From Nocardiopsis metallicus (GTDB lineage Bacteria > Actinomycetota > Actinomycetes > Streptosporangiales > Streptosporangiaceae), in assembly GCF_014201115.1 (NCBI RefSeq), contig NZ_JACHDO010000001.1, positions 3,596,001-3,660,000 on the forward strand: a DNA stretch of 64,000 bases, given 5' to 3'. Both the position numbers and the translations under genes were made by a program. This document shows, in pieces, positions 35,842-46,208 of the stretch (positions are counted from its first letter, which is position 1; each line of letters opens with the position of its first letter). The notes below the pieces were generated by a model. It did no database searches and had not been told where the DNA came from. It saw nothing but the letters and a program-made list of their open reading frames with translations.

Positions 35842-35926
35842 TTCGTCACTGTGATCGCGGTGAAATGGCCACGCACAGGTCCCGCGCAGGAACGAAGAAC
35901 GCTGGCACTACGAATACAGTGATCGG

Positions 35927-36478
35927 ATGTCCCAGACCAAGGCCCGAGCCGTCGACGCGGCCATCGAACTGTTGGGCACCCGCGGCCTGCACGCGCTCAC
36001 CCACGGCAAGGTCGACGCCGCGGCCGGGCTGCCCAAGGGGTCCGCGTCCAACCATTTCCGCACCAGGGACGCCCTGGTCCGGGGGGTCGTGGCACGCCTG
36101 GAGGAGCTCGACCGCCAGGACTGGGCCCGGCTCTACGACGTCACCGTGGCCTCGGTCGACCACCTCGTGGACGCCGTGGCCGGGTTCGTCACCGCCATGA
36201 CCACCACCGACCGGGTCCGTACCGTGGCCCGCTACACCCTTGCCATGGAGGCGGCGCACAACCCCGAGGTGCGCGCCTCGCTCAACCGCGGCCACGACCG
36301 CATCCGCGACTGGAGTGCCCCGCTCCTGGCCGGCCTCGGCGCCTCCGACCCGGATGCGGCCGCACGGACCCTGCTCGCCTACGTGGACGGGCTCATCATG
36401 CACGCGCTCACGCGGCCCGGGGTCGTCGAGCCGCGTGAGCAGTACGTTCGCGTCGTCCGGGCCTGCCTGGAGCCCTGA
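35927..36478 (+). CDS. TetR-family regulator divergent from the monooxygenase
   Basis: A 183-residue repressor starting MSQTKARAVDAAIELLGTRG. The recognition helix region is GKVDAAAGLPKGSASNHFRT at about residues 28-47. ATG 35927 has TACAGT upstream, eight bases away, and no ribosome-binding site, so it is probably leaderless. The 113 bp shared with the monooxygenase gene contain the inverted repeat at 35824-35841. It likely senses the monooxygenase substrate. Confidence 0.85.
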   Translation: MSQTKARAVDAAIELLGTRGLHALTHGKVDAAAGLPKGSASNHFRTRDALVRGVVARLEELDRQDWARLYDVTVASVDHLVDAVAGFVTAMTTTDRVRTVARYTLAMEAAHNPEVRASLNRGHDRIRDWSAPLLAGLGASDPDAAARTLLAYVDGLIMHALTRPGVVEPREQYVRVVRACLEP

Positions 36479-36516
36479 ACCCGCAGCGGGCCCGGGCACC
36501 TATGCGGGCCCGGCCC

Positions 36517-37419
36517 TCAGCCCTTCACGGCTCCCGAGGTCAGCCCCGCCACGATCCTGCGCTGCAGCACCAGGGCGAAGACGATCAGCGGGACCGAGAC
36601 CAGCACCGAGGCCGCCATGATCTGCCCGATCGGGTTCTCGTAGCCGACCCGCTCGAAGGTGCCGACGAAGACCGGCACCGTCTGCACGTTGAGGTCGCGC
36701 GGGGCGAACGAGAAGGCCAGCAGGAACTCGTTGGTGGCGTACACGAAGGTCAGGATGGCCGCGGCGCCCACACCGGGCGCGGCCAGCGGCACCACCACCT
36801 TCAGGAAGGCCTGGAAGGGGGTGGCTCCGTCCACCTTCGCCGACTCCTCGATCTCCTTCGGGATGCCCGCGAAGAACGTGGCGAGGATGAAGATCGACAG
36901 CGGCAGGGTCAGCGCCACGTACGGGATGACCATGCCCGCGTAGGAGTTGAGCAGGCTGATCCCGGTGAGATCGTTGAGCTGCAGGTACATCCGGTACAGC
37001 GGGTTGACCAGGGCGACCGGCGGGAACAGCGTCGCCACCAGGGTCGCGGCCAGCAGGACGAACTTGCCCGCCATCGGCAGCCTCGCGAGCGCGTAACCGG
37101 CCAGCGCGGCCACCGGGATGCAGATCAGGGTGGTCGCCGAAGCCACGATCAGCGAGTTGCGCAGCGCGAAGTGGAAGCCCTGGTTGACGACCTCCTCGTA
37201 GTTGCCGAGGCTGTACGGCCCCCGGAAGATGTTCGGGTCGGTCAGTGCCACCGAACCCGTGCGCAGGCTGGTCATACCCATCCACAGGAACGGGAACAGG
37301 CACCAGCCCAGGACCAGGAGCAGCCCCAGCAGCTTGAGCGCGTTCACCAAGGCCGGCGGGGTCTTGGGCCGCGGCCGGTGCGCCCGCCGGACGGCGGCCC
37401 GGCTCTCCCGGGTGGTCAT
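36517..37419 (-). CDS. Alpha-glucoside ABC permease, MalG type
   Basis: A 300-residue CUT1 permease with six membrane helices. The EAA motif reads EESAKVDGATPFQAFLKVVV and the protein ends TSGAVKG. ATG 37419 overlaps the stop of the MalF-type gene by four bases (ATGA). It is the third gene of a binding protein-MalF-MalG operon divergent from a LacI gene and a GH13 glucosidase, which suggests uptake of alpha-glucosides such as maltose, trehalose or isomaltose-type oligosaccharides. There is no ATPase gene in the operon. Confidence 0.9.
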   Translation of the reverse strand: MTTRESRAAVRRAHRPRPKTPPALVNALKLLGLLLVLGWCLFPFLWMGMTSLRTGSVALTDPNIFRGPYSLGNYEEVVNQGFHFALRNSLIVASATTLICIPVAALAGYALARLPMAGKFVLLAATLVATLFPPVALVNPLYRMYLQLNDLTGISLLNSYAGMVIPYVALTLPLSIFILATFFAGIPKEIEESAKVDGATPFQAFLKVVVPLAAPGVGAAAILTFVYATNEFLLAFSFAPRDLNVQTVPVFVGTFERVGYENPIGQIMAASVLVSVPLIVFALVLQRRIVAGLTSGAVKG

Positions 37420-38336
37420 CGCTTCTCCTTCCGAGCGACGTCGCCGACCATGTGGCGTCCCATCCTGCTGATGAAGGCCAGGCCGACGAGCATGACGATG
37501 ACGAACGTGACCGTGGACAGCGCGTTGGCGTAGCCCAGCTGCGGCTCGGCGACCAGGAACCGCTGCGCGTACACCGACAGCGTGGCCACCGAGTTCGAGT
37601 ACCCGGCGAACACGTACGCGAAGTCGAACATGCGCAGCGCGTCCACCGTGCGGAACAGCAGCGCCACCACGATCGCCGGGCGCAGCAGCGGCAGCGTGAT
37701 CGACCAGAACCGCTGGAACACGTTGGCGCCGTCGACCTTGGCCGCCTCGTAGTAGTCCCTGGGGATGGTCTGGAGTCCGGCCAGGAGCAGCAGCGCCACG
37801 AACGGCGCGGTCTTCCACACGTCCGCGCTGATGATGCCGACCATGGCCCAGGCCGGGTCCCGCAGCCAGTTGATCTCCGTGCCCAGCACCGCGTTCACGA
37901 AGCCGGGGTTGTGGTCGAACATGTACCGCCACACCTGGGCGGCGACCGCGGTCGGGATCACCCACGGCACCAGGATGACCGCGCGGGTCAGTCCGCGGCC
38001 GACGAAGGCCTGGTGCATGATCAGCGCGAACGCCATGCCGATCACGAACTCCAGGGACACCGAGGCCACGGTGAAGACCAGCGTGTTCTTGGCGGCGTTC
38101 CAGAAGTTGGGGTCGGTCAGCGCCCGGACGTAGTTGTCGCCCCCGATGAACTCCTGTTGGAACCCTCGGATGTTGTACAGGCTCATCCCGACCGCGTAGA
38201 ACACCGGGAAGAGCGCGATCAGCGCCATGAACCCGAGCGAGGGGGCGAGGAAGACCCGCCCCATCGCCCGTTCGCCCAGGCCCCGCTCGCGTGTGCGTGC
38301 GCTGACCCGTTTGTCAGCGGTGCTCGGCTGGGCCAT
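37416..38336 (-). CDS. Alpha-glucoside ABC permease, MalF type
   Basis: A 306-residue CUT1 permease with six helices. The EAA loop is YEAAKVDGANVFQRFWSITL and the N-terminus is short and charged. ATG 38336 lies five bases after the binding-protein stop with AGGAG in that stop region, so translation is coupled. It pairs with the following MalG-type permease to form the membrane channel. Confidence 0.9.
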   Translation of the reverse strand: MAQPSTADKRVSARTRERGLGERAMGRVFLAPSLGFMALIALFPVFYAVGMSLYNIRGFQQEFIGGDNYVRALTDPNFWNAAKNTLVFTVASVSLEFVIGMAFALIMHQAFVGRGLTRAVILVPWVIPTAVAAQVWRYMFDHNPGFVNAVLGTEINWLRDPAWAMVGIISADVWKTAPFVALLLLAGLQTIPRDYYEAAKVDGANVFQRFWSITLPLLRPAIVVALLFRTVDALRMFDFAYVFAGYSNSVATLSVYAQRFLVAEPQLGYANALSTVTFVIVMLVGLAFISRMGRHMVGDVARKEKR

Positions 38337-38341
38337 CGCTC

Positions 38342-39649
38342 CTAGTCCTGTTCGAGCGCGTCGCCCGCCGCGTTGTCCACGGCCTCCAGGGCGCTGTCGG
38401 CGTCCTGCTGCCCCAGGAACGCGGGGTGCAGGTTGTCCTGGATCACCAGGGACAGCGAGTTGTACCCCGGCACCGGCGGCCGCGCGTGGGCGTCGGCGAG
38501 GATCTCGCCGAGCAGCTCGAGGTTGGGGTCGTCGGCGTCGTCGTAGGCGCTGAGCATGGTCGGCGGCAGGCTGTGGCTGGCCAGGACGGCCTGGGCCTCG
38601 GGGTCGGTGGCGGCCCACAGCACGAACTCGCGCGCCAGGTCCTGGTTCTCGCTCAGGGTGCTGACGGCGTTGTTGAGCCCGCCCAGGGCGCTGGTGGTGC
38701 CCTCACCGGTGAAGGTGGGCAGCGGGGCGACGGCGAAGTCGCCCGCGACCTCGCTGTCCTCGCCTTCCTCACCCTCCAGGAGCGGCACGGCGTAGGGCCA
38801 GTTGCGCATGTAGACGGCCTCACCCGCCTGGAACAGGGCGCGGGCGTCGTCCTCGACCATGGAGTCGAAGCCCTCGGCGAAGAAACCGCTCTCCTGGCCC
38901 TGGGTCATGAAGTCCAGCGCGGTCTGCGCGGCGTCGCCCTCCAGGAAGGTGGAGTTCTGCTGGGCGTCGTCGAAGAGCTCGCCTCCGGCGGACCAGAACA
39001 TCTCCAGGTAGTTGACGACGAAGCCCTCGTACTGGTCGCCCTGGCCGACGTAGGCGGAGATGCCCTCCTCCTCGGCGGCCGCCATACCGGTCTCGTAGAG
39101 CTCGTCCCAGGTCGTGGGCGGCTCGTCGATGAGGTCGGTGCGGTAGTAGAGGAAGGCTCCGTTGGAGGAGTAGGGCAGGGCGTAGAGCTCCTGCTGCCAC
39201 TGGGAGCTGTCGACGGCCCCTTCGAGACTGACGCCCTCGACCTCCGGGCGCAGGTCCTCCAGGCTCTCGATGTAGCCGAAGTCGGCGAACTCGCCGGTCC
39301 AGATGACGTCGAGGCCGAGGACGTCGAACTCTCCAGCCTGGCTCTGCAGGTCCTGGAACATCGCCTGGCGCTGCTCGTCCGCGGTGGGGGCCAGGAAGAA
39401 GACCTCGACCTCCTGGTCGGGGTTGTTCTCGTTCCACAGGCGGGCGACGTCCTCGTGGATCTGGCGGTCGGCGCCGGTGACCGCCCAGACGAACTGGGGG
39501 TCCTCGGCGAGCCCCGCGCTCTCGCCCTCGGCCTCGGGTTCCTCGCCCGGGGGTTCACCGCACGCGCTGGCCAGGGTGAGGGCCAGGGCCGCGGCCGCCG
39601 CCCCACCCGCCCGCCATGAGTGCCTCCGGTGCCATGAAAGTTCTGGCAT
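38342..39649 (-). CDS. Alpha-glucoside ABC transporter binding lipoprotein
   Basis: A 435-residue family 1 solute-binding protein. The signal peptide ends with a lipobox LASAC near residue 30, then an acidic Glu-rich linker, then the binding domain beginning FVWAVTGADRQIHED. The region YALPYSSNGAFLYYRTDL is typical for ThuE/LpqY/AglE-type trehalose and alpha-glucoside binders. AAGGGAG precedes ATG 39649. It is first in the operon, and the LacI-type motifs upstream imply sugar-dependent repression. Confidence 0.88.
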   Translation of the reverse strand: MPELSWHRRHSWRAGGAAAAALALTLASACGEPPGEEPEAEGESAGLAEDPQFVWAVTGADRQIHEDVARLWNENNPDQEVEVFFLAPTADEQRQAMFQDLQSQAGEFDVLGLDVIWTGEFADFGYIESLEDLRPEVEGVSLEGAVDSSQWQQELYALPYSSNGAFLYYRTDLIDEPPTTWDELYETGMAAAEEEGISAYVGQGDQYEGFVVNYLEMFWSAGGELFDDAQQNSTFLEGDAAQTALDFMTQGQESGFFAEGFDSMVEDDARALFQAGEAVYMRNWPYAVPLLEGEEGEDSEVAGDFAVAPLPTFTGEGTTSALGGLNNAVSTLSENQDLAREFVLWAATDPEAQAVLASHSLPPTMLSAYDDADDPNLELLGEILADAHARPPVPGYNSLSLVIQDNLHPAFLGQQDADSALEAVDNAAGDALEQD

Positions 39650-39723
39650 GACTCTCTCCCTTCGCGCTCTTCCAGGGGGTAGAGCGCGGCGTCGAGGTGT
39701 CTTGGGGCCTTCCCCAGGTCTTC

Positions 39724-39737
39724 TGAAAACGATGCCA
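39724..39737. promoter_or_regulatory. LacI-type motif TGAAAACGATGCCA, site 1
   Basis: A 14-bp motif with the central CG typical of LacI-family operators. It recurs as TGAGAACGTTGCCA at 39822-39835 (12 of 14 identical). This copy lies closest to the transporter gene. Confidence 0.55.
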
Positions 39738-39821
39738 CCGACAGTGTGATGCAGTCAACACAAATCCTCGAACCAACTGCTTCAGGCAGGAAAAAGACAC
39801 CTCAAGCATGGGGAAATATGC

Positions 39822-39835
39822 TGAGAACGTTGCCA
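39822..39835. promoter_or_regulatory. LacI-type motif TGAGAACGTTGCCA, site 2
   Basis: The second copy, 98 bp from the first and 32 bp upstream of the LacI start. With the TAACGT -10 box at 39854-39859 it suggests that the regulator controls its own gene and the transporter. Confidence 0.55.
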
Positions 39836-39866
39836 TGAACCAGGTCACGCTCTTAACGTAGACAGC

Positions 39867-40886
39867 ATGTCCACCCGTCCCCCGAGCATGCGCGACGTCG
39901 CCTCTCGCGCCGGGGTCTCCCTGTCCACCGTCTCCCGGGTCATGCGCGGCGCACCCGGGGTCGCTCCCCAGGTCCGCGAACGCGTGCGCAACGCGGCGGA
40001 CGAACTCTCCTACGTGGTCTCGCGCAACGCGTCGGGCCTGGTCACCGGACGCACCGGCCGGGTCTCGGTCGTGGTGCCCTACCTCAAACCCTGGTTCTTC
40101 GGCTCCGTGCTCGCCGGAATCAGCGAAGTACTGCGCGAGGCGGACCTGGACATGCTCGTCTACCAGGTCGGGGATCTGCGCCCCCAGCCCGGCTGGACCC
40201 GGACCCTGCCGCTGCGCCGCAACTGCGACGCGGTGATCACCGTTTCCATGGACCTGTCCGAGGAGGAGTGCCACCGCCTGGACGACGTCGGCGTACCCCT
40301 CGTCCTCACCGGCCAGCGCGTGCCCGGGCGCGCCAGCGTGTTCATCGACGACCAGGCTGGCGCGGCCGGTGCCACCCGTCACCTGCTGAACCTCGGCCAC
40401 ACCCGGATCGCCTACATCGGATCGCGGGGCGACTCCTGGTACAGCGGGAGTTCGATGAACAGGCTGCGGGGATACCAAGCGGCCATGGGCAAGGCCGGGC
40501 TCACCCCGTGGAGCCTCATCAAGCCGCCCGGTCACGAGGGCGGCGAGCACGCCATGGGTGAACTGCTCTCCGACCTCGACCCGCCCACCGCCGTGCTCGC
40601 CGAGTTCGACGACATCGCCATGGGCGCCCACCGGGCCCTGCGACGCTCCGGCATCGGCGTGCCCGAGGCGATCTCCCTCATGGGCTTCGACAACCACGAG
40701 GGCGCCGCCATCCTCGACCTCACCACGGTCGACCAGTCCCCCGCCGACATCGGTGCCGCGGCCGGCAGGCTCGCCGTGGAGATCACCGAGGGGACGCGCC
40801 CGCGCGATACCCACCTGGAGATGCCCACCCAGATCATCCCCCGTCAGTCCACCTCGGCTCCGAGGAGCGTCCGAGGGCTGTCCTGA
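39867..40886 (+). CDS. LacI-family regulator of the alpha-glucoside locus
   Basis: A 339-residue repressor. The LacI helix-turn-helix MRDVASRAGVSLSTVSRVMR covers residues 8-27 and the hinge follows. The periplasmic-binding-like sensor is about residues 60-335. ATG 39867 has TAACGT seven bases upstream and no ribosome-binding site, so it is probably leaderless. It lies between the transporter operon and the glucosidase gene, which starts 22 bases downstream. The sensed sugar is probably the transported one or its breakdown product. Confidence 0.9.
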   Translation: MSTRPPSMRDVASRAGVSLSTVSRVMRGAPGVAPQVRERVRNAADELSYVVSRNASGLVTGRTGRVSVVVPYLKPWFFGSVLAGISEVLREADLDMLVYQVGDLRPQPGWTRTLPLRRNCDAVITVSMDLSEEECHRLDDVGVPLVLTGQRVPGRASVFIDDQAGAAGATRHLLNLGHTRIAYIGSRGDSWYSGSSMNRLRGYQAAMGKAGLTPWSLIKPPGHEGGEHAMGELLSDLDPPTAVLAEFDDIAMGAHRALRRSGIGVPEAISLMGFDNHEGAAILDLTTVDQSPADIGAAAGRLAVEITEGTRPRDTHLEMPTQIIPRQSTSAPRSVRGLS

Positions 40887-40908
40887 ACGAACCGACGAAG
40901 GAGCGAAC

Positions 40909-42525
<1,617 letters not shown>

Positions 42526-42559
42526 GCTGGCCTGGCCTTCTGCCCGGACCCCTGGAGGA

Positions 42560-42651
42560 AGACGGCCCCCAAAGAGGCCCAACTGCGCGGCCTTCGGCCG
42601 GTGCCCTGCCCAGGCCTGCGCAGATCGGTTCGCGTGTCGCGGTCGGTCACG
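42560..42651 (-). repeat. Inverted copy of the ~80-bp repeat
   Basis: Contains CTGCGCGGCCTTCGGCCGG, then CCCAGGCC and CGTGTCGCGGTCGGTCA. The reverse complement of the same ordered blocks is found at 43062-43140, so this is a diverged inverted copy of about 75-90 bp. Confidence 0.6.
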
Positions 42652-42775
42652 CGTGCCGCCGGACGCCCGGTGGCGAGGGTGGGGTTCAGCGCTGTGCTGT
42701 TGGCCCTGGGCAGGCCGGGTGTCCGTAACCCGCACCTGGGGGTGGCCCGCTGCTTCCGAAACTCCCTCATCCCCG

Positions 42776-42833
42776 GTGATCTTGCTACCAGGAGCAAGTT
42801 CGGCGCCGATTTCGCTCCTGGTAGCAAGATCAT
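42776..42833. repeat. 58-bp palindrome, copy 2 (slightly degraded)
   Basis: The left arm is identical to copy 1; the right arm differs at four of 29 positions. The upstream flank CCTCATCCCC is shared with copy 1, while the downstream flanks differ. The hairpin is still strong (25 pairs). Confidence 0.85.
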
Positions 42834-42900
42834 CCTTGGAAAAGGGGCCGAAACCGGGTCCGGGGCGCGGCGGGCCGCTGGTGGTGTTCGCTGGCACGGG

Positions 42901-43140
42901 TGACCGGCCGCGACACGCGATCCGATGCGTGCGGGCCTGGGGAGCCTGGCGCCTGCGCTGCCGCTGTTCCGTCGCTGACCTTGACCGACCGCGACACGCA
43001 CCCCGATCCCCGTAGGGCTGGGGAGACCGCTTCCCTCGCTGCCGCTTTTCGTTCGGGCGAATGACCGGCCGCGACACGGCCAGGCGTTGAGCTCCGGCCT
43101 GGGGAAGGCGCCGGCCGAAGGCCGCGCAGTCGCGGTTGCC
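42901..43140 (+). repeat. Three tandem copies of an ~80-bp repeat
   Basis: Units begin at 42901, 42982 and 43062, each with TGACCGRCCGCGACACG, then a GGGCCTGGGGA-like block about 33 bases later and, in the first two, a CGCTGCCGCTnTTCCGTCG-like end. Spacing is 81 and 80 bp. Units are diverged outside the first 17 bases, so the array is old or functionally constrained at its start. Confidence 0.65.
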
Positions 43141-43350
43141 GTTGGTGGTTGCCTTTGGGCCCCTCTGGGGCCCGTCTGCCGCCCCGGGCCACACCTGCCC
43201 CGTTTTCCGATAGCCGCCCACCGCCGTCGTAGCGAAGCGGGTCAAGGTGGAGCGCCCGCAGCGAAGCGAGGACGTACGACCTTGACGCGCGCAGCGCAGA
43301 CGGCCACCATCACGCGGCGGGAAACGGGGGAACCGCAACCAGAAAAGAAA

Positions 43351-43401
43351 CCCGAACCCCAACCCTCACACGCCAACCCCCAGACCAACAGCAAGCCCCC
43401 A
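43351..43401 (-). other. G-tract region on the minus strand
   Basis: The minus strand reads GGGGG, GGGGG, GGG, GGGG, GGG in about 50 bases, with GGGTTGGGGTTCGGG at its end. It lies just downstream of the WYL stop, so it would be in that mRNA's 3' end. A G-quadruplex is possible. Confidence 0.45.
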
Positions 43402-43435
43402 GAGGACCGGCAAGCCCGGGTCAGGACGGCACGGC

Positions 43436-44428
43436 TCAGGGCGGGGTCTCCCCCGTGTCCGAAGCACCTTGTTCGGGCAGGGCCGCGGCGCACCTCCTCG
43501 CCTGGTCCCGGAAGGCGTCGGCGAGTTCGGGCGGCCCCTCGACCAGGGTGAAGTCGACGTTCACCGAGGTGATCATCCAGACCAGGTCGTACACGCTCTC
43601 CCCGCCCAGATACAACAGGCAACTGTGCGCGTCGGCCGCCTCCAACACCCCCATGCCGGGCCAGATCCGGTCGGCGACCGCCTCGACGGGCTCGTGCAGC
43701 CGGACCACCGCGCGAAAGTCCCAGGTCCCTGAGGAGAGCTGGTGGGCGACGTACAGGGCCGCGTCGCCGTGCGGCGGACGACGGGGCTCGAACCGGGGGC
43801 CGGTGGGGGTTCGCGGGGTGAGGCGGTCCACGCGGAAGGTGCGCCAGTCCGCGCGGCCGATGTCAAAGGCGACCAGGTACCAGCGTCGGCCGAAGCTGAC
43901 CAGGCTGTGCGGTTCGACGTCGCGAACAGACTCGCCGCCGCGCGGGCTGGTGTAGTCGAAGCGCAGCCGCTCCCCGCGGCGGCAGGCCTGGGCGAGCGCC
44001 ATCAGTACGTTGGCGGAGACCGTCGGGCCGGGTTCGGCCCCGGCCCGCACGGTGGCATCGTGCAGGGTGTTCACCCGCTGCCGGAGCCGCGAGGGGAGCA
44101 CCTGTTCGAGTTTGCCGAGCGCGCGCAGCGAGGACTCCTCGATACCGCTGACCGAGCCGTCGGCGGCGGTGCGCAGCCCCACGACCACGGCCACCGCCTC
44201 CTCGTCGTCGAGCAGCAGAGGCGGCATGGCGGCGCCGCGGCCCAGCCGGTACCCGGGTGCGCCCTGGGTGGCGTGTACCGGGTAGCCGAGTTCGCGCAGG
44301 CGGTCCACGTCCCGGCGCACGGTGCGGGTGGTGACGTCGAGGCGCTGGGCCAGATCGGCTCCGGACCAGTCGCGGTGGGTCTGGAGCAACGACAGCAGCG
44401 CGAGCAGTCGTGCGGAGGTCTCGGCCAT
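43436..44428 (-). CDS. WYL-domain transcriptional regulator
   Basis: A 330-residue regulator. The N-terminal winged helix (residues 1-65) contains SGADLAQRLDVTTRTVRRDV. The WYL domain has SFGRRWYLVAFDIGRADWRT near residue 180, followed by a C-terminal extension (WCX-like) to the end. WYL proteins sense nucleic acids, nucleotides or small ligands and often repress stress or catabolic genes. It diverges from an epoxide hydrolase gene 63 bp away, with a palindrome between them, and probably controls it. Confidence 0.88.
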   Translation of the reverse strand: MAETSARLLALLSLLQTHRDWSGADLAQRLDVTTRTVRRDVDRLRELGYPVHATQGAPGYRLGRGAAMPPLLLDDEEAVAVVVGLRTAADGSVSGIEESSLRALGKLEQVLPSRLRQRVNTLHDATVRAGAEPGPTVSANVLMALAQACRRGERLRFDYTSPRGGESVRDVEPHSLVSFGRRWYLVAFDIGRADWRTFRVDRLTPRTPTGPRFEPRRPPHGDAALYVAHQLSSGTWDFRAVVRLHEPVEAVADRIWPGMGVLEAADAHSCLLYLGGESVYDLVWMITSVNVDFTLVEGPPELADAFRDQARRCAAALPEQGASDTGETPP

Positions 44429-44448
44429 GAATCCGATTCTGCCATCCG

Positions 44449-44471
44449 CTTAGGAAGGAAACTGTCCTAAG
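44449..44471. promoter_or_regulatory. Operator CTTAGGA-N9-TCCTAAG
   Basis: Exact 7-bp arms in the 63-bp region between the WYL gene and the epoxide hydrolase start. Its position would allow one WYL dimer to control both genes. Confidence 0.6.
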
Positions 44472-44491
44472 TGGTCCCTAGCGTGGAGGCC

Positions 44492-44815
44492 ATGACGAAC
44501 ACACCGCAGACCAATGCACAGCAGGCTGTCCCCCAGCAGCACGGCGGGAGCATCCGCTCCTTCCGCGTCGACGTCCCCGAAGAGCAGCTGGTGGACCTGC
44601 GGGCGCGTCTGGAAAACACGCGCTGGCCGGAGGAGCTGCCCGGGGTGGGCTGGAGCCGGGGCGTGCCGGTCGGGTACCTGAGGGAGCTCGCCGAGTACTG
44701 GCGCACCTCCTACGACTGGCGGGCCCACGAGGCCGAGCTCAACGCCTACCCGCAGTTCACCACCGAGGTGGACGGGCAGAAAGTCCACTTCCTGCACGTG
44801 CGCTCGCCGGAGCCG
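44492..44815 (+). pseudogene. Epoxide hydrolase, N-terminal part, cut by an insertion sequence
   Basis: 108 codons from ATG 44492 (GGAGG upstream) encode the EHN domain: [48 protein letters not shown]. It stops being homologous at RSPEP, where the IS256-type element starts; the frame then runs into 15 element-derived codons. The rest of the gene continues in the same frame after the element. Together the two parts would encode a 414-residue enzyme, a normal size for the family, so the insertion inactivated a complete gene and is probably recent. Confidence 0.92.
44807..44815. repeat. Target-site duplication, left copy CCGGAGCCG
   Basis: Nine bases directly repeated at 46237-46245 flank the insertion sequence. 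Removing the element and one copy restores [10 protein letters not shown] in frame. The shared next base (G) makes the length 8-10 ambiguous; IS256 elements give 8-9. Confidence 0.85.
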
Positions 44816-44843
44816 GGTCATGTCCCTTGGAGTGGTGTAACTC
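44816..44843. repeat. Left terminal inverted repeat of the IS
   Basis: Matches the inverted right end in TGTCCC and GTGGTGTAACT with about 70 percent identity over 28 bases. Confidence 0.75.
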
Positions 44844-44945
44844 CGGGTTCAGGGATCTGACCTGCACGGCTATAGAAACCAGGCGAGCCATCGTGTGACC
44901 GTCTAAGTGAGAGAAGGTCTGAAGTTCCTCACCCAAGGACGCACG

Positions 44946-46199
44946 ATGGCTCTGTCCCAGCATGACCTACAACAGCTCCTGGAGTCACTACAAGCCGCCG
45001 AGAATGTCGACATGGTCCGTCTGGTGCTGGAGCGCATGCTCCAGGAACTGATCGAGGCCGAGGCCACCGCCACCATCGGTGCCCACCCCCACCAGCGCAC
45101 GCCCGAGCGCACCAACAGGCGCAACGGTCACCGCGACCGTCCCCTGGCCACCACGGCCGGGGACGTGGAGCTGAAGATCCCCAAACTCCGCTCCGGATCG
45201 TTCTTCCCCTCCCTGTTGGAACGCCGCCGCCGTATCGACCGGGCCCTGTTCGCCGTCATCGTGCAGGCCTACGTGCACGGGGTCTCCACCCGATCGGTGG
45301 ATGACCTGGTCAAAGCTTTGGGAGCCGACTCAGGTATCTCCAAATCCGAGGTCTCGCGGATCTGCGCCGAGCTGGACGAGGAGGTCGAGGCCTTCGCGCA
45401 GCGGCCCCTGGACCACACCGCCTTCCCCTACGTGTTTTTGGACGCGACCTACTGCAAGGCCCGTATCCAGCACCGGATCGCCTCCCAAGCGGTCGTGATC
45501 GCCACCGGAGTCACCGCCCAGGGACGAAGGGAAGTGTTGGGCTTCGCCGTGGGTGACAGCGAGACCCGCGCGTTTTGGACCGAGTTCTTGCGCGGCTTGC
45601 GCTCACGCGGCCTGGGCGGGGTGCAGTTGGTGGTCTCGGACTCCCACGCCGGCCTGGTCGCCGCGGTGGAGGCGGTCTTCCTCGGGGCGGCCTGGCAGCG
45701 CTGTCGGGTGCATTTCGTGCGTGATGTGCTGGCCAAGGTGCCCAGGGGGTCGGGGGAGATGGTTGCGGCCACGATCCGCACGATCTTCGCTCAGACCAAC
45801 GCCGAGGCGGTGCGCACCCATCTGGGCACGGTCGCCACCATGCTTGGGCGGCAGTTCCCGCAGGTGGAGCAGATGCTGACCGGGGCGGCGGTGGACATCA
45901 CGGCGTTCGCGGACTTCCCGAGCGGGCATTGGAAGAAGATCTGGTCGACCAACCCGCTGGAGCGGTTGAACCGGGAGGTCAAGCGCCGGGCGGACGTGGT
46001 GCAGGTCTTTCCGAATCCGAAGGCGTTGGGGCGGTTGGCCGGGGCGGTGCTGGCCGAGCTGCATGACGAGTGGCAGGTGAGCGATCGTCGTTATTTGTCC
46101 GAGGCGTCCATGGTCGAGTTGCTGGGCCAGGACGCGCGCGGCTCGGGCAGACAGCAGGGCCCGAACGAGATCGGCCCCGGGTCACTGCCCGGGGGTTAG
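44946..46199 (+). CDS. IS256-family transposase
   Basis: A 417-residue mutator-type DDE transposase. The catalytic Asp residues are in [14 protein letters not shown] near residue 170 and [12 protein letters not shown] near 230, and the Glu is in [15 protein letters not shown] near 340. The segment [16 protein letters not shown] is typical of the family. ATG 44946 has AAGGAC upstream; an in-frame earlier start is possible. The 3' end lies 37 bases before the element's right end. Base use is a little less GC-rich than the flanking genes. It moves this element. Confidence 0.93.
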   Translation: MALSQHDLQQLLESLQAAENVDMVRLVLERMLQELIEAEATATIGAHPHQRTPERTNRRNGHRDRPLATTAGDVELKIPKLRSGSFFPSLLERRRRIDRALFAVIVQAYVHGVSTRSVDDLVKALGADSGISKSEVSRICAELDEEVEAFAQRPLDHTAFPYVFLDATYCKARIQHRIASQAVVIATGVTAQGRREVLGFAVGDSETRAFWTEFLRGLRSRGLGGVQLVVSDSHAGLVAAVEAVFLGAAWQRCRVHFVRDVLAKVPRGSGEMVAATIRTIFAQTNAEAVRTHLGTVATMLGRQFPQVEQMLTGAAVDITAFADFPSGHWKKIWSTNPLERLNREVKRRADVVQVFPNPKALGRLAGAVLAELHDEWQVSDRRYLSEASMVELLGQDARGSGRQQGPNEIGPGSLPGG

Positions 46200-46208
46200 T
46201 GCGGTTGT

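Larger units (their letters stand above)
42526..43435. other. 910-bp gene-free region rich in repeats
   Basis: No convincing gene lies between the GH13 and WYL genes. The region holds an inverted copy of an ~80-bp repeat (42560-42651), copy 2 of the 58-bp palindrome, three direct copies of the ~80-bp repeat (42901 to about 43140), an inverted repeat GTCAAGGT...ACCTTGAC (43241-43286) and a strand-biased G-rich tract. Open frames here have no ribosome-binding site and no protein-like composition. Confidence 0.7.

Noticed and set aside
42901-43140. CRISPR array
   Set aside because: The ~80-bp period, poor conservation outside the first 17 bases, and no spacers of even length or nearby cas genes rule it out; treated as a tandem repeat.
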